Of a stretch of DNA of 64,000 nucleotides, positions 1-11,486 are shown in pieces. Location: assembly GCA_000349905.1 (NCBI GenBank), contig KB722766.1:39310-103309 (forward strand), given 5' to 3'. The first letter of the stretch is position 1; each line of letters starts with the position of its first letter. The position numbers were made by a program, and so were the translations under genes. Below the pieces are notes generated by a model that had not been told where the DNA came from, did not search any database, and worked only from the letters and a program-made list of their open reading frames with translations. Source of the stretch: Volvariella volvacea V23 (lineage: Eukaryota; Basidiomycota; Agaricomycetes; Agaricales; Pluteaceae).

Positions 1-957
1 TTGTAGTGGTTCGCAATCGCATCATACTCGGATTTTACGAACGCAGGAAGGCAGAATGTCGTTCCTTCTGTTGCACATGGACGGGAAAACCATTGAATGG
101 ACGTTTGGTCACAGGTCGAAGAAGACCTACGAGTTGTCGGGCTTGAATTGTCACGAGCATCGCTCTGCCGCTCGAATTAAGGGTTTGCAACACGCAAATG
201 TTGTCGCCTTCTCCCTGGTCACGCATCCATACATACTAGCGTATTGTGTGTAACAGGTCTCAATATAGCTCTATCGATCGTCAAGCGGTGAATTCTGGAG
301 CAATATTCGGAGGCGACGTCGTACATACGCCACGAATACGATGCATAGTGCGAGCCTTGCCTGGGGAGTGCATGCATGCGCGGCATAGATACTGCAGGAA
401 CAAAGACACTGCATTCATTTTCTGGGAAGTGTATTTGTACCCGCCACCCACCTCTGGTTGCAGGGGCGACACCCTATGTAAGGACCTACGTCGCAGCTTG
501 TCGGCTTGATGTAGGTTCCTTGGCGTTGGCCAGTTACTGTAATTGACAAAAAAGGGTGTGTTCTAGCGACTAGCATGTGCGGATCCTGCTACGAGAACAT
601 GAGATTTGGACTGTGTAGTGCGCGTTAGCCCACGCACTCCTATACGCTGACAACGAATCAGCAACTCCTATACTGATATACCCAGAAATGGACCACACAC
701 CAACCGGGGCATGTGAGTAAAATCCGCCTTGACTAGGTCTGATGTTACCGTGAAAGAGTCTTGAGTAGCTTGAGTTATTGTAATGCATTTCGTAAACATA
801 ACTTGGCTTGTTTATTCCCTATGCATGTGCTCAATGCGAATGAACGGAACACCGTTGTCCTGACAATGTACACCGCCAAATCATGGAATCTTACGTCGAA
901 GGGGAAACGACGACAAAGAAGGACGATGTGCTGCGATAACCCAACTTATACGCGCCC
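1..957. other. Intergenic, no gene supported
   Basis: Only short overlapping ORFs without recognisable motifs are present. The last part is the 5' flank of the membrane-protein copy that starts at 958. The paired CCAAT-type element found before the other family members is not visible here. Confidence 0.5.
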
Positions 958-2390
958 ATGTTGCTGGCAGGCCTCTTTCTCACCTTCTTTGCACGGTCTG
1001 TCGCTTCTCCTACACCCATTTCTGTGCCCAGTAGCACTATCCCAAGCCCAATCTGCGTCGTCTCTGCCGCCATCACGGCTTCTGAGTGCGATCCCACCAA
1101 GTATCGAACGATATTCGACATCCTGTATAGCTGCCTGGGTGTCATAATCTTATGCACCCACATCTCGATTCATCCCAATATACCAGATCAAGATAGCTCG
1201 TGTCTGGAGGTATTGTGGTTGACGTTTCGAACGACGTTTTATGCCACGACCGCCCCGGAGATGGTGATCCTGTGGGCCATGCGACAGAAGATTATGGCAG
1301 GGAGAATCGCAAAAGAGAATGAACGTGAGCGACAACGAACGCCAGATAAAGACAATGCTGATATTCAAAAGATCGCGGGTGGACACAGACTCACGAGTTC
1401 TTTGTTCAGATGGGAGGATTAATCCAACGCACCAGACACGAAAAAGAGGTCGTCTATCAAGTGGCTGGCGTCACAACGGGGAAGGAGGGGCCTGTAAACT
1501 GGGATGGCATTAAAATCCCCCATATCCCAGAAAAAGAGATCAGGGACCGCGGAAAGGGTGACGTCCTCGCAAAAGCCATTGTCGTTGTCCAAACCACGTG
1601 GTTCGTCGCCCAGTGCATCGCTCGGCATGCGCAAGGTCTCGTCCTAACGGAGATCGAGCTGGTCACACTTGCGTTTGCTACATTGAACGTGGTCACGTAC
1701 GGGCTGTGGTGGGATAAGCCGCTGAATGTCGGGTACCCGATCTACTTCGACGAGGAGGGGAACCGAGTTGATGGTCCGCGAGCGACAATCGGGACATCAG
1801 AAGGGTCGTGGTATGGAAAGATCTGGAGCAGTATGAGGCTGAAGGGGAGCGTGGAGTTGAGCTAGAGAGACTCTATCGAGACACATGGAATGAAGAAGAC
1901 AATCTGGAAAAAAGTGTTTGCCGCATCATTTCTGGCCGTCTTTGGTCCTCTGTGGAACATGATGCAGGAAGAAGGCTCAGGGAACCATCCGACAAGCGTT
2001 CATCCATTCTACGTAGCACGAATGGACAACGACGACTATGCCCTCGCGACCATTTGCAGTTCGGTCGTCGGGATGGTTTTCGGGGCAATTCACCTGATTG
2101 GATGGAATTTCCAATTTCCGACGATCAAAGAGCTTTGGCTGTGGCGGGTTTCGTCGCTTGTCCTCGTCATGCTAACTACGGCTACGTTGGCCATTGCACA
2201 CCAAAAACTGCGCATCAAGGCCTTGGAATATACAGGATTCGTATTCGTTTACCCACTTCTCTTTCTTGGGCCTCCGCTCTATTTTTCTGCGCGGATAATC
2301 CTCCTCTTTCTCTCTTTTTTCACTCTTCGCGCTCTTCCCGAGTCTGCCTATCAGGTCGTAAGGTGGACGGGGTTTCTTCCCCACATATAG
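958..2390 (+). pseudogene. Membrane-protein family (MPF) copy 1, with in-frame stop
   Basis: Multi-pass membrane protein of a family present eight times in this window; function unknown. Exon 1 (958-1324) encodes a hydrophobic signal/anchor start and the family motif IFDILYSCLGVIILC. A 47-nt intron (1325-1371, donor GTGAGC) separates it from exon 2 (1372-2390), which carries VVVQTTWFVAQCIARH, LVTLAFATLNVVTYGLWWDK and AIHLIGWNFQF and ends in LPHI. A TAG at 1863-1865 lies in frame inside the variable central segment, and the reading frame continues open on both sides of it to the normal C-terminus. The copy is the most diverged of the set (GLIQR for GLMQR, for example). It is probably a pseudogene, or makes a protein cut at about residue 285. 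An unrecognised intron over the stop is possible, but I found none that keeps frame. Confidence 0.7.
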
Positions 2391-3017
2391 TTACGCTCTA
2401 CCCGTACGCTCGTTGGAACCCTTCACCATCCGTATCTTTGTTAGGTATCCTGCTTTACTGGTCAATGTTTGACGTCTTCGAGCACTCTTTCTTCGCATAT
2501 ATTTATTTAAATGCACGCTTTGGCTTAAAATGCATGGGCGAGTTGATTGTGGGGCATCTGGCAATGGAATACTTTTCCCCGTAAGTCCAGGTTGACCTAC
2601 GCGTTCCCTTCGTCTTGTGTACCTTTACATTCAATATAAATCCGTGGTGACAACATAGTCAATGATATTCACGACTGGTGGGTACGCTCATCAGGAGTGA
2701 CGGGCTCATGTACACAGAACTCAGGGGGTGTAGTCGTAGCATTGATAAACAGCTTGCGACTCTTATGTGAGCAAGTATGAGGCTGGCACCCATTTTGGAA
2801 TCGAATGGACGCCACTAGATACTGACTAAAGGAGGAAGAACACGAAATGTCGATATTGACACCACGATACTGAATTGGATCCCAAGAGCAATGACGCATG
2901 TAATCATATGTCGTGACCTTGACGCCCAATCAGACGCCCAATCAATGAACATAGGGTTATGGTTCCATGAATAGGCTGAGGAAATGGATTGGCGATGAGG
3001 CAACTCTGCACGCACCA
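2391..3017. other. Intergenic between MPF copies 1 and 2
   Basis: Holds the 3' flank of copy 1 and the promoter of copy 2, including the paired CCAAT-type element listed separately. No gene is seen. Confidence 0.5.
2921..2944 (+). promoter_or_regulatory. Tandem 12-bp CCAAT-type promoter element, MPF copy 2
   Basis: GACGCCCAATCA occurs twice in direct tandem, 74 bp before the ATG at 3018. The same paired element, at nearly the same distance, precedes MPF copies at 15692-15715 (minus), 22925-22948 (plus) and 28391-28414 (minus), and survives partly at 29621-29644. CCAAT is the core bound by the Hap/NF-Y complex in fungi. That this complex binds here is inferred. Confidence 0.6.
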
Positions 3018-4493
3018 ATGTTCTTAGCGGGACTATTCCTCGCTGCACTTGCACGCGCTTTCGCCTCACCCGTGCCTGTTACGGTCCAAGGGAGCACAAT
3101 CCCAAGCCCTGTATGCGTCGTCGCTACTGCGATGACAGCTTCTCGATGCGATCCCACTCGAACTCGGACGATCTTCGACATCTTGTACAGCTGTATTGGA
3201 GTCATCTTGCTGTGCACGTATATTTCGATGCATCATAATATTCCGGACCAGAACGATTCGAGCGCGAAGGTGATGTGGCTGAAGATCCGAGCGACATTGT
3301 ATGCGTTAATTGCCCCCGAAGTGGTGATAATGTGGGCTATTCGACAGAGAATTATGGCGGGGAGGATTGCGGAGGATAATAAACGTGGGTGACAGCTAAT
3401 AACAATAATATGCTGTTGCTGACCTGTAGCAGATCGCCGGTGGACAAGAACCCATGGGTTTTTCATCCAGATGGGAGGCTTGATGCAACGTCAGGGCAAT
3501 TCGGCTTATATGGTCCTATGCTATGAACAGGTGGGGGAGGAGACTATGATACCAGATATCCCGGAGAAGGAGATCAAAGATCACGGGAAAGGGGACATAC
3601 TCGCAAAGGCCCTCGTCGTCGTCCAAACCACCTGGTTTGTCGCTCAGTGCATTGCTCGCCACATTCAGGGCCTCGTTCTAACCGAAATCGAGTTGGTAAC
3701 ACTCGCATTTGCAACTCTGAACGTGATTACGTATGGGTTGTGGTGGGACAAGCCACTGAATATCGAATACCCGATCTATTTCGACGAGAATGGGGTTCGA
3801 ACTGATGGGCCACTGGCAGGGGTTGAGAAGGGAGAGGTGACGGGGGAGGGAGAGGTGAAAGAATGGAGGGGAGTATGGTATCAAAGGATTTGGGAGAACG
3901 CGAGGGTTTACGTCACAGGATGGGGTGCAGCATGCCAGAGCGTTTGGAACAGAGTATGGCGAGGCTGGATAAGTGGTTGGGACACATATGGTCTATGGGC
4001 GGTGATTACTGTGCCATTTTTGGCTGTCTTTTCTCCGCTGGCAGACATGATGTCAGTCAAAAGCACAGAGAACAGGCCGACGAGCGTTGACCCATTTTAT
4101 GCTGCAGTGATGAGCGATGAAGATGAGTGGCTGGCGATTGCGTATGGTTCGACGATCGGGATTCTTTTTGGTGCGATTCACCTCATCGGCTGGAATTTCC
4201 AGTTCTCGACGACCGCAGAATTGTGGCTATGGAGGGTTTCTTCGCTCGTCCTCACCATCATTCCGCTCTTCCTCGCAGTCGCAGCTGCATTTATCTTTGG
4301 GCATGAGAAATTCGACGTCGACTTTCTAGGTCTCATTGGAGCTCTGGTCGGCTTTCCAGCCATGTTGCTTGGCGGTCCTCTCTACTTCGCCGCTCGCATC
4401 ATCCTTCTCTTCCTCGCATTCTTCACCCTTCGTTGCCTTCCCGAATCAGCCTATCAGAATGTCAAGTGGACAGAATATGTCCCTCATATCTAA
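3018..4493 (+). CDS. Uncharacterised multi-pass membrane protein, MPF copy 2
   Basis: Two exons, 3018-3384 and 3433-4493, joined by a 48-nt intron with donor GTGGGT and acceptor CAG, give about 475 residues. The N-terminus is a signal peptide or signal anchor (hydrophobic, ending ARAFASPVPV). Family blocks follow: CDPTRTRTIFDILYSCIGV with a membrane segment, a membrane block ending EVVIMWAIRQRIMAGRIA, then exon 2 HRRWTRTHGFFIQMGGLMQR, IPEKEIKDHGKGDILAKAL, QTTWFVAQCIARH, YGLWWDKPLNIEYPIYFDENG, a variable charged/aromatic stretch, RPTSVDPFYAA, LFGAIHLIGWNFQF, and a C-terminal membrane segment ending PHI. I chose the ATG at 3018, not the in-frame one at 2967, because every copy starts at this position. 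No catalytic motif is visible and the function is unknown. Confidence 0.8.
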
Positions 4494-5590
4494 CTTGATC
4501 TTATCGGTAAGTTTCTTGCCTAGCCTTTTACAGATATTAAGCTAATGCATACGTCGCATTTCTGGTCTATTAGTTTATATCCATAAATTCTACTCCGTCG
4601 GGTATATCTGATTCCCATTAGGGTGCACTTACGGACTGAATTCTGACTGTCGAGGCAATGTGTTATCCGCCATCGAGCGTACAAGTGCTACTAGAGGCCT
4701 TACTTTTTCTGCTTCTATTGTATTCTTCTGCCCAATATACCCCTATTTCACAAATTCTACGCAAAGTGATGTGGCACAACCCCTATGTTTGGTATACTAT
4801 AGCTCCAGATCTTTGATTAAAGCAATAGCGGACCATGGGAGGACAAGATGCCAAGAGCAGCGCCACTCGCCTACAACTACTGAAATTTCCTTCGTGTCTT
4901 CTGTTACTACTTTCTACGTCCCATGTCGCCACTAATCTATACTGACTTCAATTTAGCGGTTCATTCTCTCTGACCTTCTATCCCTTTGAGAGAAAGGGCG
5001 TAAGCAATAATTAGTGCAAATAGTTCGTGTCTCCTTACGGATTTTAAGAATGCTGAATTGAATTTACAACCAGGGTTCACTAACCCCGCGGACTCAAATG
5101 CAGTCTCTCCCCCTTTGTGCTGAAAAGTTTTCTGTTGCGTTCGATGCAAGGACCAAATCCAAAAATGAACGAATGAGGGAAGAATGGAAATTTGTTCAGT
5201 ACAGTACGTATACTGGCCATGTGAGATGATCCCTTCTATTCTTGATACCGCGAAGCTAGAAAATTGAATACAGGGCAATGTCCTCTTCCTTCTACAAGCG
5301 CGCAAGACGAACCTTCCGGGATCACTCTGACGTCCAAGACCAAAGGAGCACTTCACTCAACTCTTTCGGCAGGAAAAACGAACATAATACAAGGTAGTCT
5401 GAGAAGCGCTATTTGGTTCCCCAAAATGGTTCTACACGTCAATTTACGTGCCTCTTGCGTGCCTTGAGTAGTTGGCGTGTTACCACACCGCTTGTGCTAG
5501 CACCCTCATATTCTTGGGCTTCCTATAGCGCTCCTTCACGAGAGTAATGAGGGAGAAATGCAGCATTTAGGAAGTGGTAATTATTCTCTT
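4494..5590. other. MPF 3' flank and gene-free DNA
   Basis: About 4650-4780 resembles the 3' flanks at 24.66-24.73 kb and 54.1 kb (CTTCTA...CCCAATATA tract followed by CCTATTTC-like sequence). The flanks were therefore duplicated with the genes. The rest shows no supported gene. Confidence 0.4.
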
Positions 5591-5624
5591 GGAGTCATTA
5601 CATTAAAGAACTAACGTCTTCATT

Positions 5625-5891
5625 TGTCAACGCAGGATTCAGCCTTATCGTCCACTAGGAATAGACCCGCATACAGACGGACATCATCCTTCAAATACCT
5701 TGCATATATACTGTCCAATTACACCTATCTCCTTTATTCCGCTCCTCGTCTCGGATTGTTGGCTCCTTATCCATATGGTCCCTCAGCAGATTCCTACACA
5801 GATCTTGGCTGTACCGGTCGAGTACATCCTCTGTCTTCACGCCCCACACCCTAGCATCAACACCGAACTAAGGACAGTAGCTGCTAGCTGA
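5625..5891 (+). pseudogene. Relic of a dispersed 'YRPLGI' membrane gene family
   Basis: After a plausible CAG acceptor the reading gives PYRPLGIDPH and then a hydrophobic stretch containing HIYCPITPISFIPLLV. This parallels PYRPLGIGPGR...LPYICQITVP in the degenerate gene of the right arm (about 49.02-49.1 kb). Frame changes between the two parts mark it as a fragment. The family is not one I can name; membrane location is inferred from hydrophobicity. Confidence 0.4.
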
Positions 5892-6884
5892 AAGAAGTCA
5901 CAACAGTCCGCTTGTTGATCGTGGTTCTCTCGCCAGTCGTCTCCGAGTCCTGGATATGGGTAGACATGTCAGATATGCCTATCTGACACCCCTACAGTAT
6001 GTCTGGCCCAGATCACTCAATGCAGAGATGACCTATGGTTTTTGAATGCCCTGAAAACCCGGCATTTTTTGCGTTGTGAAGCGTCACAGAGGTGGCCGTA
6101 ATTGATTGTGTATGAGCCGAGATGAGTGTAAGCCAACAACTAATTCCTCTGTTAATCATCAGATGCTGAATAGCTACTCGTTCTCCAGATGAACTGCAAT
6201 TATCTGTCACACCCTGTGAGGCTCTGCTGGCAAGCTGGGTGTAGGGTCTGAGCATGAAATTCACGTGCTAATATGATAGCCCCAAACTGTTGAAAATTAC
6301 TCATCAGCTGGATGCTATCATACACTTCTAAACTTGCCATTTTGGGCGTAGTGGCCTTAGATTGGATTTGTGAGAACAGGGAGTACACGTTATATTTTGG
6401 CATAGCTTGCATATATTAATATTCAAATGACACAATTGTATGACTGCAAGTGTTCATATGCATAGGATACCCCGATGTTGATCAGTACATAGGGAAGGAT
6501 GCGTGTATAATATGGCCTGTACCAGTAGTGGTACAACAAGCGAGGATTGAACTAAAGGGATAAAGCTCGAAGTCAGTTAACCCATTGAACTTGAGTGTCA
6601 GTGAGTCAAGGAAGCACAGACTGCAGGCAGACTGAGGCACAGAGGTACACACCAAAGAGCTGGCTGTTTATAGTAATTCTATACACTAACTGTATAGATT
6701 TGTAAGTGTATGTGTATTTCTCCAGTGAGGCCGCTTGCCTGCACCTTCTACCAGATTTTATCCTTCTTTGTCTTCCTGTCCTGCTCTGCCATCTTGAGCC
6801 CCAAAGAAGGTGAATGAGAAGAACTTCTGAAAGATACACCCATACTAAATTGACTACTTCTAATAATTTTGTTTCCTTTTTCAT

Positions 6885-7040
6885 GCAGGATATCCTTATT
6901 GTCTAGTAGGAATAGATTCATCTATGCTACACCAACTCCTCAAACTATCTTCATATATGCAACGCAATCATGCCTACTTGCTCCAACTTTTCTAATCTTT
7001 ATTTAGCCACACTCATCAAGTGCTTTCCTCCATTGCCACA
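6885..7040 (+). pseudogene. Second, more decayed 'YRPLGI' relic
   Basis: The sequence GATATCCTTATTGTCTAGTA followed by GGAATAGA aligns by eye with the segment coding for YRPLGID at 5635. A short hydrophobic-coding stretch in shifted frames follows. Too eroded to be a gene. Confidence 0.3.
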
Positions 7041-7199
7041 CTTCACACCCATTCTGTCAAGGATCATATCCTTATTCCTTATTTATTCCAATATTTATTC
7101 TCATTTTCTTTTTTTTTCCCAGGTGCCCAAGGACCATGTGACTGTTTACTTAATCCAGATTAGATTAGATAACATCTTGATCACATGATGCATTACCTT

Positions 7200-8580
7200 T
7201 TGAGCCACCTTTGGAAATCCTGGGCATCGAGATATTCTCAGTGGTATCATTAGTCTTGGAGCCATCATCCCAGCTCACTGTTACAGGACAACTGACCAAC
7301 AAGGGATCTTGTAGAAGAAGAGTCTCAGTGCTGGGGTTGAGCATACTCAGATGATGGTGGTATCAGTCTAAGAGACAGATGGATTGATCTGGGGAGCGAA
7401 ACCCAGAGATACAAGCCTTATATACATGAAAGTTATATGTACATATTTGTTATTATTTGTAGTACATTGACTAATCAATCTACCAGCCTGATGAAAGTCA
7501 TGTGACTACTTAGGGGTCCAATAGTACCATGTACATAACTAGGAGTATTCTAGGATATTCTACAAGGTACAACATATGATGTAAGTCATGATGTAATCAG
7601 AGATCTACCAAGAGTTCTAGAGTATTCTGGAACCAACTAATGAGGTCATAATAGATGATGACTAAAGGATGTCGATGAAAGGTATGGAATACAGTAAGCA
7701 CTTATACTAGTGCATTATGAGTAACTGCTCAAGGTGTCTAGCAACACTTGAGGGATAGCCTAAGGGTTAACCACTCTGGGCGCTTAAGGCTTGACTAGCA
7801 CTTAAGGTAAGAGGGTGTCTATGAGATAGCCACTAAGTAGTAGTAACTCAGTATATCTAAGGCTTATAACCAGCACTTAGAATAAAAGAGTGTGAGAACA
7901 TATAGGAGTGTTACTACTAGGGCATATAACATAACCTAGAAGGTGGTAGCCACTTATAATGTCCAAGGTAAGATAGTTACTTGTGATATAAGGGCAACCA
8001 AGGTTAACAATAAGCGCTAAGAAGGCATGAGGCACTAAGAAGGAAGGGGTAATTGGATGTTGATGATATAATCATGCAACAAATATGACCAAATATGGAA
8101 AACCATGACACTCACAGCTTATCTCTACCCAATAGGATCTTAGTGATACTGGACACTGGTGATGTCATTATGAAGTCATAGATAGATACCTATAGAATAG
8201 TCTGGAATAGTGTAAACATGTACATATGGCCTTGGTAAATATATAAGTGGGTGAGGTTGGCTCTGAGGGTTTCCTCAGTTTCAACCTTGTTTACTCTGCC
8301 AAGCTAGCTTTGTCTCAGAGACTCCAGTGCAATCTGAACTAACAGGCTACTAAGAGGTGAGTAAGCATCGTTAGGATTCTTGTATCTATCTCGTCTCCCC
8401 TGCCAGCTGGTAGTGAGAGTTTTTGCAACCATGCCACCAGTGATACCTGGGCACCACTGTGTGAGTGATCCCTTGTAGTAGGCCCATCTGATAACATGTA
8501 GGGATGTGCGCCGAGTAGAGTAGTCTCTCCTTTGTTTCTATTTATTTGTCTCTGGGGCCCAGCGCCCTTGTCGCTGACAT
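7200..8580. mobile_element. AT-rich ORF-poor block, possible LTR-retroelement remnant
   Basis: There is no ORF beyond noise. Recurrent tokens such as CTTAAGG, CACTTA and CTAAGG appear through 7730-7910. A promoter-like AAATATATAAG at about 8240 is followed by a pyrimidine-containing leader. TGGTGGTATCAG at about 7355 resembles a retroelement primer site. Base composition differs sharply from the gene-bearing parts. I could not find paired ends or a target-site duplication, so retroelement origin is only a possibility. Confidence 0.25.
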
Positions 8581-9543
8581 ATCCCATGCTTTCCCTTCAC
8601 CAAACCACCACACAACCAGCGGACCCACGTCTATCCCGCCAATTTTGTATTCAGTAATTGAATCGTGTCCGCGCTTTTTGACATGCCATTGAATGAACCG
8701 CACGCGAAGCCGTAGAACACGGTCAGGTTGGAGCTGACGACTGGACTCTGGAATTTGAACACCGGAGGGTGGGTACTAAGATGGCTTTGCTAGTGGCGAC
8801 AAAATGTCCCTCCATTCATCTCACACAAGACCATGGATGAACATACCTTCTTCTGTGCAGCAAAATGCTACTCAGAAGTACGTATGCTATTCAAACACAG
8901 ATTCCGTTGCCTGAGGTAATGGATTTTGGATTTAGATCGTCAGCAGTGCCCTTTGATATTTTTTTATATTGAAGTCCATTAGGTAAAGGCGAGAATGACA
9001 GGCCACTCTGATCAGAACGAGTGTAAGTCTTCTACGCGTGCATAAGTGGTTTGTGTTCGTCTAATCACCTCTTGTCCGGGCGGATGGTGCACCCTATAGA
9101 GCTGCAACTGCAAGAGCAGGTCCACGAAGCTTGAGTATGGTGCTCTGTATAAATCCTCTAGAGATCCAAGTCCCTCACCAGTCACAGCGACGTGGCACTG
9201 GTCCAGCGCTAAAGTATGAAAGAGTTAGAAAGTTAAACCTACGCTTTCATACTTTACTGCTGTACTCAGCCTGCCATTGTGAGGATGCCCACGCCAGCTG
9301 AAATTCGTGCGACTTGTCTCGCCTTATATTTTCTTTTGGAGCTTTCAAAGTTCTTTGGCTTTGACATTGCACGCGTGAAGTATGCTAACCTGAGGGAGTA
9401 GCCGTGGTGAAAACTAGTGTGGCATCGCATTCTCCGTATATTTTGATTGTAGCTGGGGAACGCAGAGACCGCGAACGGGAGGGGTTTTGAGAGTGGGGAG
9501 TAGGTGCTTTATTATCATTACACGTATGACAAACTATAGCTAC
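8581..9543. other. Gene-free stretch
   Basis: No ORF with recognisable motifs and no repeat obvious by eye. It ends at the short tandem duplication at 9544. Confidence 0.4.
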
Positions 9544-9611
9544 AATACAGAATACGACAAACGCAATGGGGTTTAGAAATACAGAATACGACAAACGCAA
9601 TGGGTTTTAGA
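9544..9611. repeat. 34-bp tandem duplication (2 copies)
   Basis: A 34-bp unit beginning AATACAGAATACGACAAACG is repeated directly twice (9544-9577 and 9578-9611). The copies differ only near the end of the unit (GGGG TTT versus GGG TTTT). It lies downstream of the damaged kinase gene. Confidence 0.85.
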
Positions 9612-9832
9612 AATACAGCGTGGTATCATGATGAGTGGTGATTATATGAGTACATGGGAGTGGGATGGAATGAATAAATATGAGAGTAATTTGTGAAAGA
9701 AAAAGGACGAAAATCGGACCCGAAGAATTATGCATGATCAAGTGTATGAGAGGGGGTTGAGTTGGAAATAGCGCACAAAAAACGGACATGACGGAATACA
9801 TTACCACGAACCCAGACCCTGATATTCATCCT

Positions 9833-11486
9833 TCACTCCACATCGTCGAACCAAGGATCTTTAAGCAACTCCTCCGCAGTAGGCCTATTCTGAGGATTGA
9901 GTTTCAAACACCTCCTTACAAAATCCGCTGTCGCTTTGATATCTTTATCAGACTCGATGGCCGAACACTCTTTGAAAAATACTTCAATGTCCACATCAAA
10001 TATCGTAGGATCTTTCTTTAGCCGACCTGCGTAGACGGGATGTGGGGGAAAATTAGAGTAAACGAGAGTGAGAAAGAACGGACGTACAATTTGACTCGAA
10101 GTACGTCGCAGCTTTGGAACTAGCGTTCAGCTGGTCAGCCAAAAAGTCGTCCTTGCTGAACAAGATCATCTGATATAACATGTTCTCAACGGGATTCAAG
10201 TCGAATTTCTCGTTAAACCCGAACTGGAATAGTCTATCTGCAGTGATAAACTCGTAAGCCTGCATATATGATAAATTAGAAGTGGGTTAATCCCAATATA
10301 AAAGAAGGAACGAAAGGGCATACCAAGACGCCAAAAATCCAGATATCAATTTCCTTGTTCCACGGACCTCCAAGCCACAACTCGGGTGCTCGAAGTCCAA
10401 TGGGCGATATTTCTTTAACCAGCTTATTTTTACTTGGCTCAGGTCGAGATACCGGTTCCGCTGAGCGCATATAAACACAACTCATCAAACATTCGCTGAT
10501 GATTGCGATGCTTACCACGACCAAAATCGCTGATGAGGAATGTGCGTTTCATTGCTTCTTCCATCGATATCATGGGTAGTGGCTGGGACACGGCAACTTG
10601 CACCATCCCAGTCACGGACCTCTCTGGAGGATGGCGTCTTGGAGGATCACGGGCAAGGAGTCTGTCAATCTCCTCTGTCGACAGCGACGTGTCGAAGAAG
10701 ACATTGTCATGTTTCAGATCTGTGTGCACGTACCCGCATCTGTGGGCATGGGCAACACCACGGAGGACATGAAGGAGCGCTCATTTGGCGAGTGCAAAAG
10801 GGATCGGGGGCATCAAGTGTTTTTGAAGGGAGTGGAAGTCTCCACCTAGTACGGGAGTGACCAGGCAGATGTGTTCTCCAGAATCGCGCTCGGGGAGGGT
10901 AAATTCGTCGAGCAGTTTGATGCAGTGCGGAGAGGGGGCCAAGCGGTGATGAGGTTAGTTGTTGGAGTGCATCAGGTTCGAATAAATCCCCTCTCTTGAT
11001 GAATCGCGTATAGTATCCTGTCAAGGCCTTTATCGCGACGTAATTATCGTTCCTATGGAAAGGCGCCATTAGAAGGTCTGCCTGCCTACGGTCAAAGCGG
11101 GTCACTCACTTGAGGTCACGAGCCAACCACACACTAGATTCAGCTCCCCAACCCAACTTTCGTTTGAGAACGTATCGCGCTTCCGGTCCAATTGCCTCTT
11201 CAAACTGAAAGTCGGGCCATCCGCAGCCATCGTCAGTAGCTAGACCTAGCGGCTCTTCAACGAAGCTAAATTCGACACTAGGCTTGCCTTCCTCGTCAGC
11301 TTTGAACCATTTCTGGGCGCGAGGGGGATTTGGTTTCGTCGGTTCCGAGTTCACAGCGGCTGGCTTAGCGGATGCGTAACGGATCCTACTGCAGCAAGAG
11401 ATATAGTGAGGAGAGACCAGGTGACGAGAACCTCGGGAGAGAGTGCGAACAAGTAGACGCGACATGTGCATGAAGAGCATCGTCAA
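9833..11486 (-). pseudogene. SRPK-like protein kinase, damaged copy
   Basis: Multi-exon gene whose parts match the intact kinase at 55887-57481. Exon 1 (from 11486) encodes VEEPLG, then RYVLKRKLGWGAESSVWLARDLK (glycine-rich loop) and, after an intron, YVAIKALTG with the ATP-binding Lys. A 1-nt class frameshift lies near 10940-10950, within TSSP...SPHC. An in-frame TGA at 10781-10783 sits where the intact paralogue has Arg (AKR-I/A-LLHVLRG). The catalytic loop reads HTDLKHDN, with His for the usual Pro. DFG is present (SDFGRG), as are GLRAPELWLG and a complete C-terminus ending RPTAEELLKDPWFDDVE and a stop at 9833-9835. The nonsense codon, frameshift and altered loop point to an inactive copy. 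SRPK assignment rests on the KLGWG...VWLARD and HTDLK signatures. Confidence 0.75.

Noticed and set aside
3796..3815. GGTTCGAACTGATGG-type sequence as a tRNA T-arm
   Set aside because: It lies inside the conserved coding block ENGVRTDGP of several MPF copies, and there is no cloverleaf around it.
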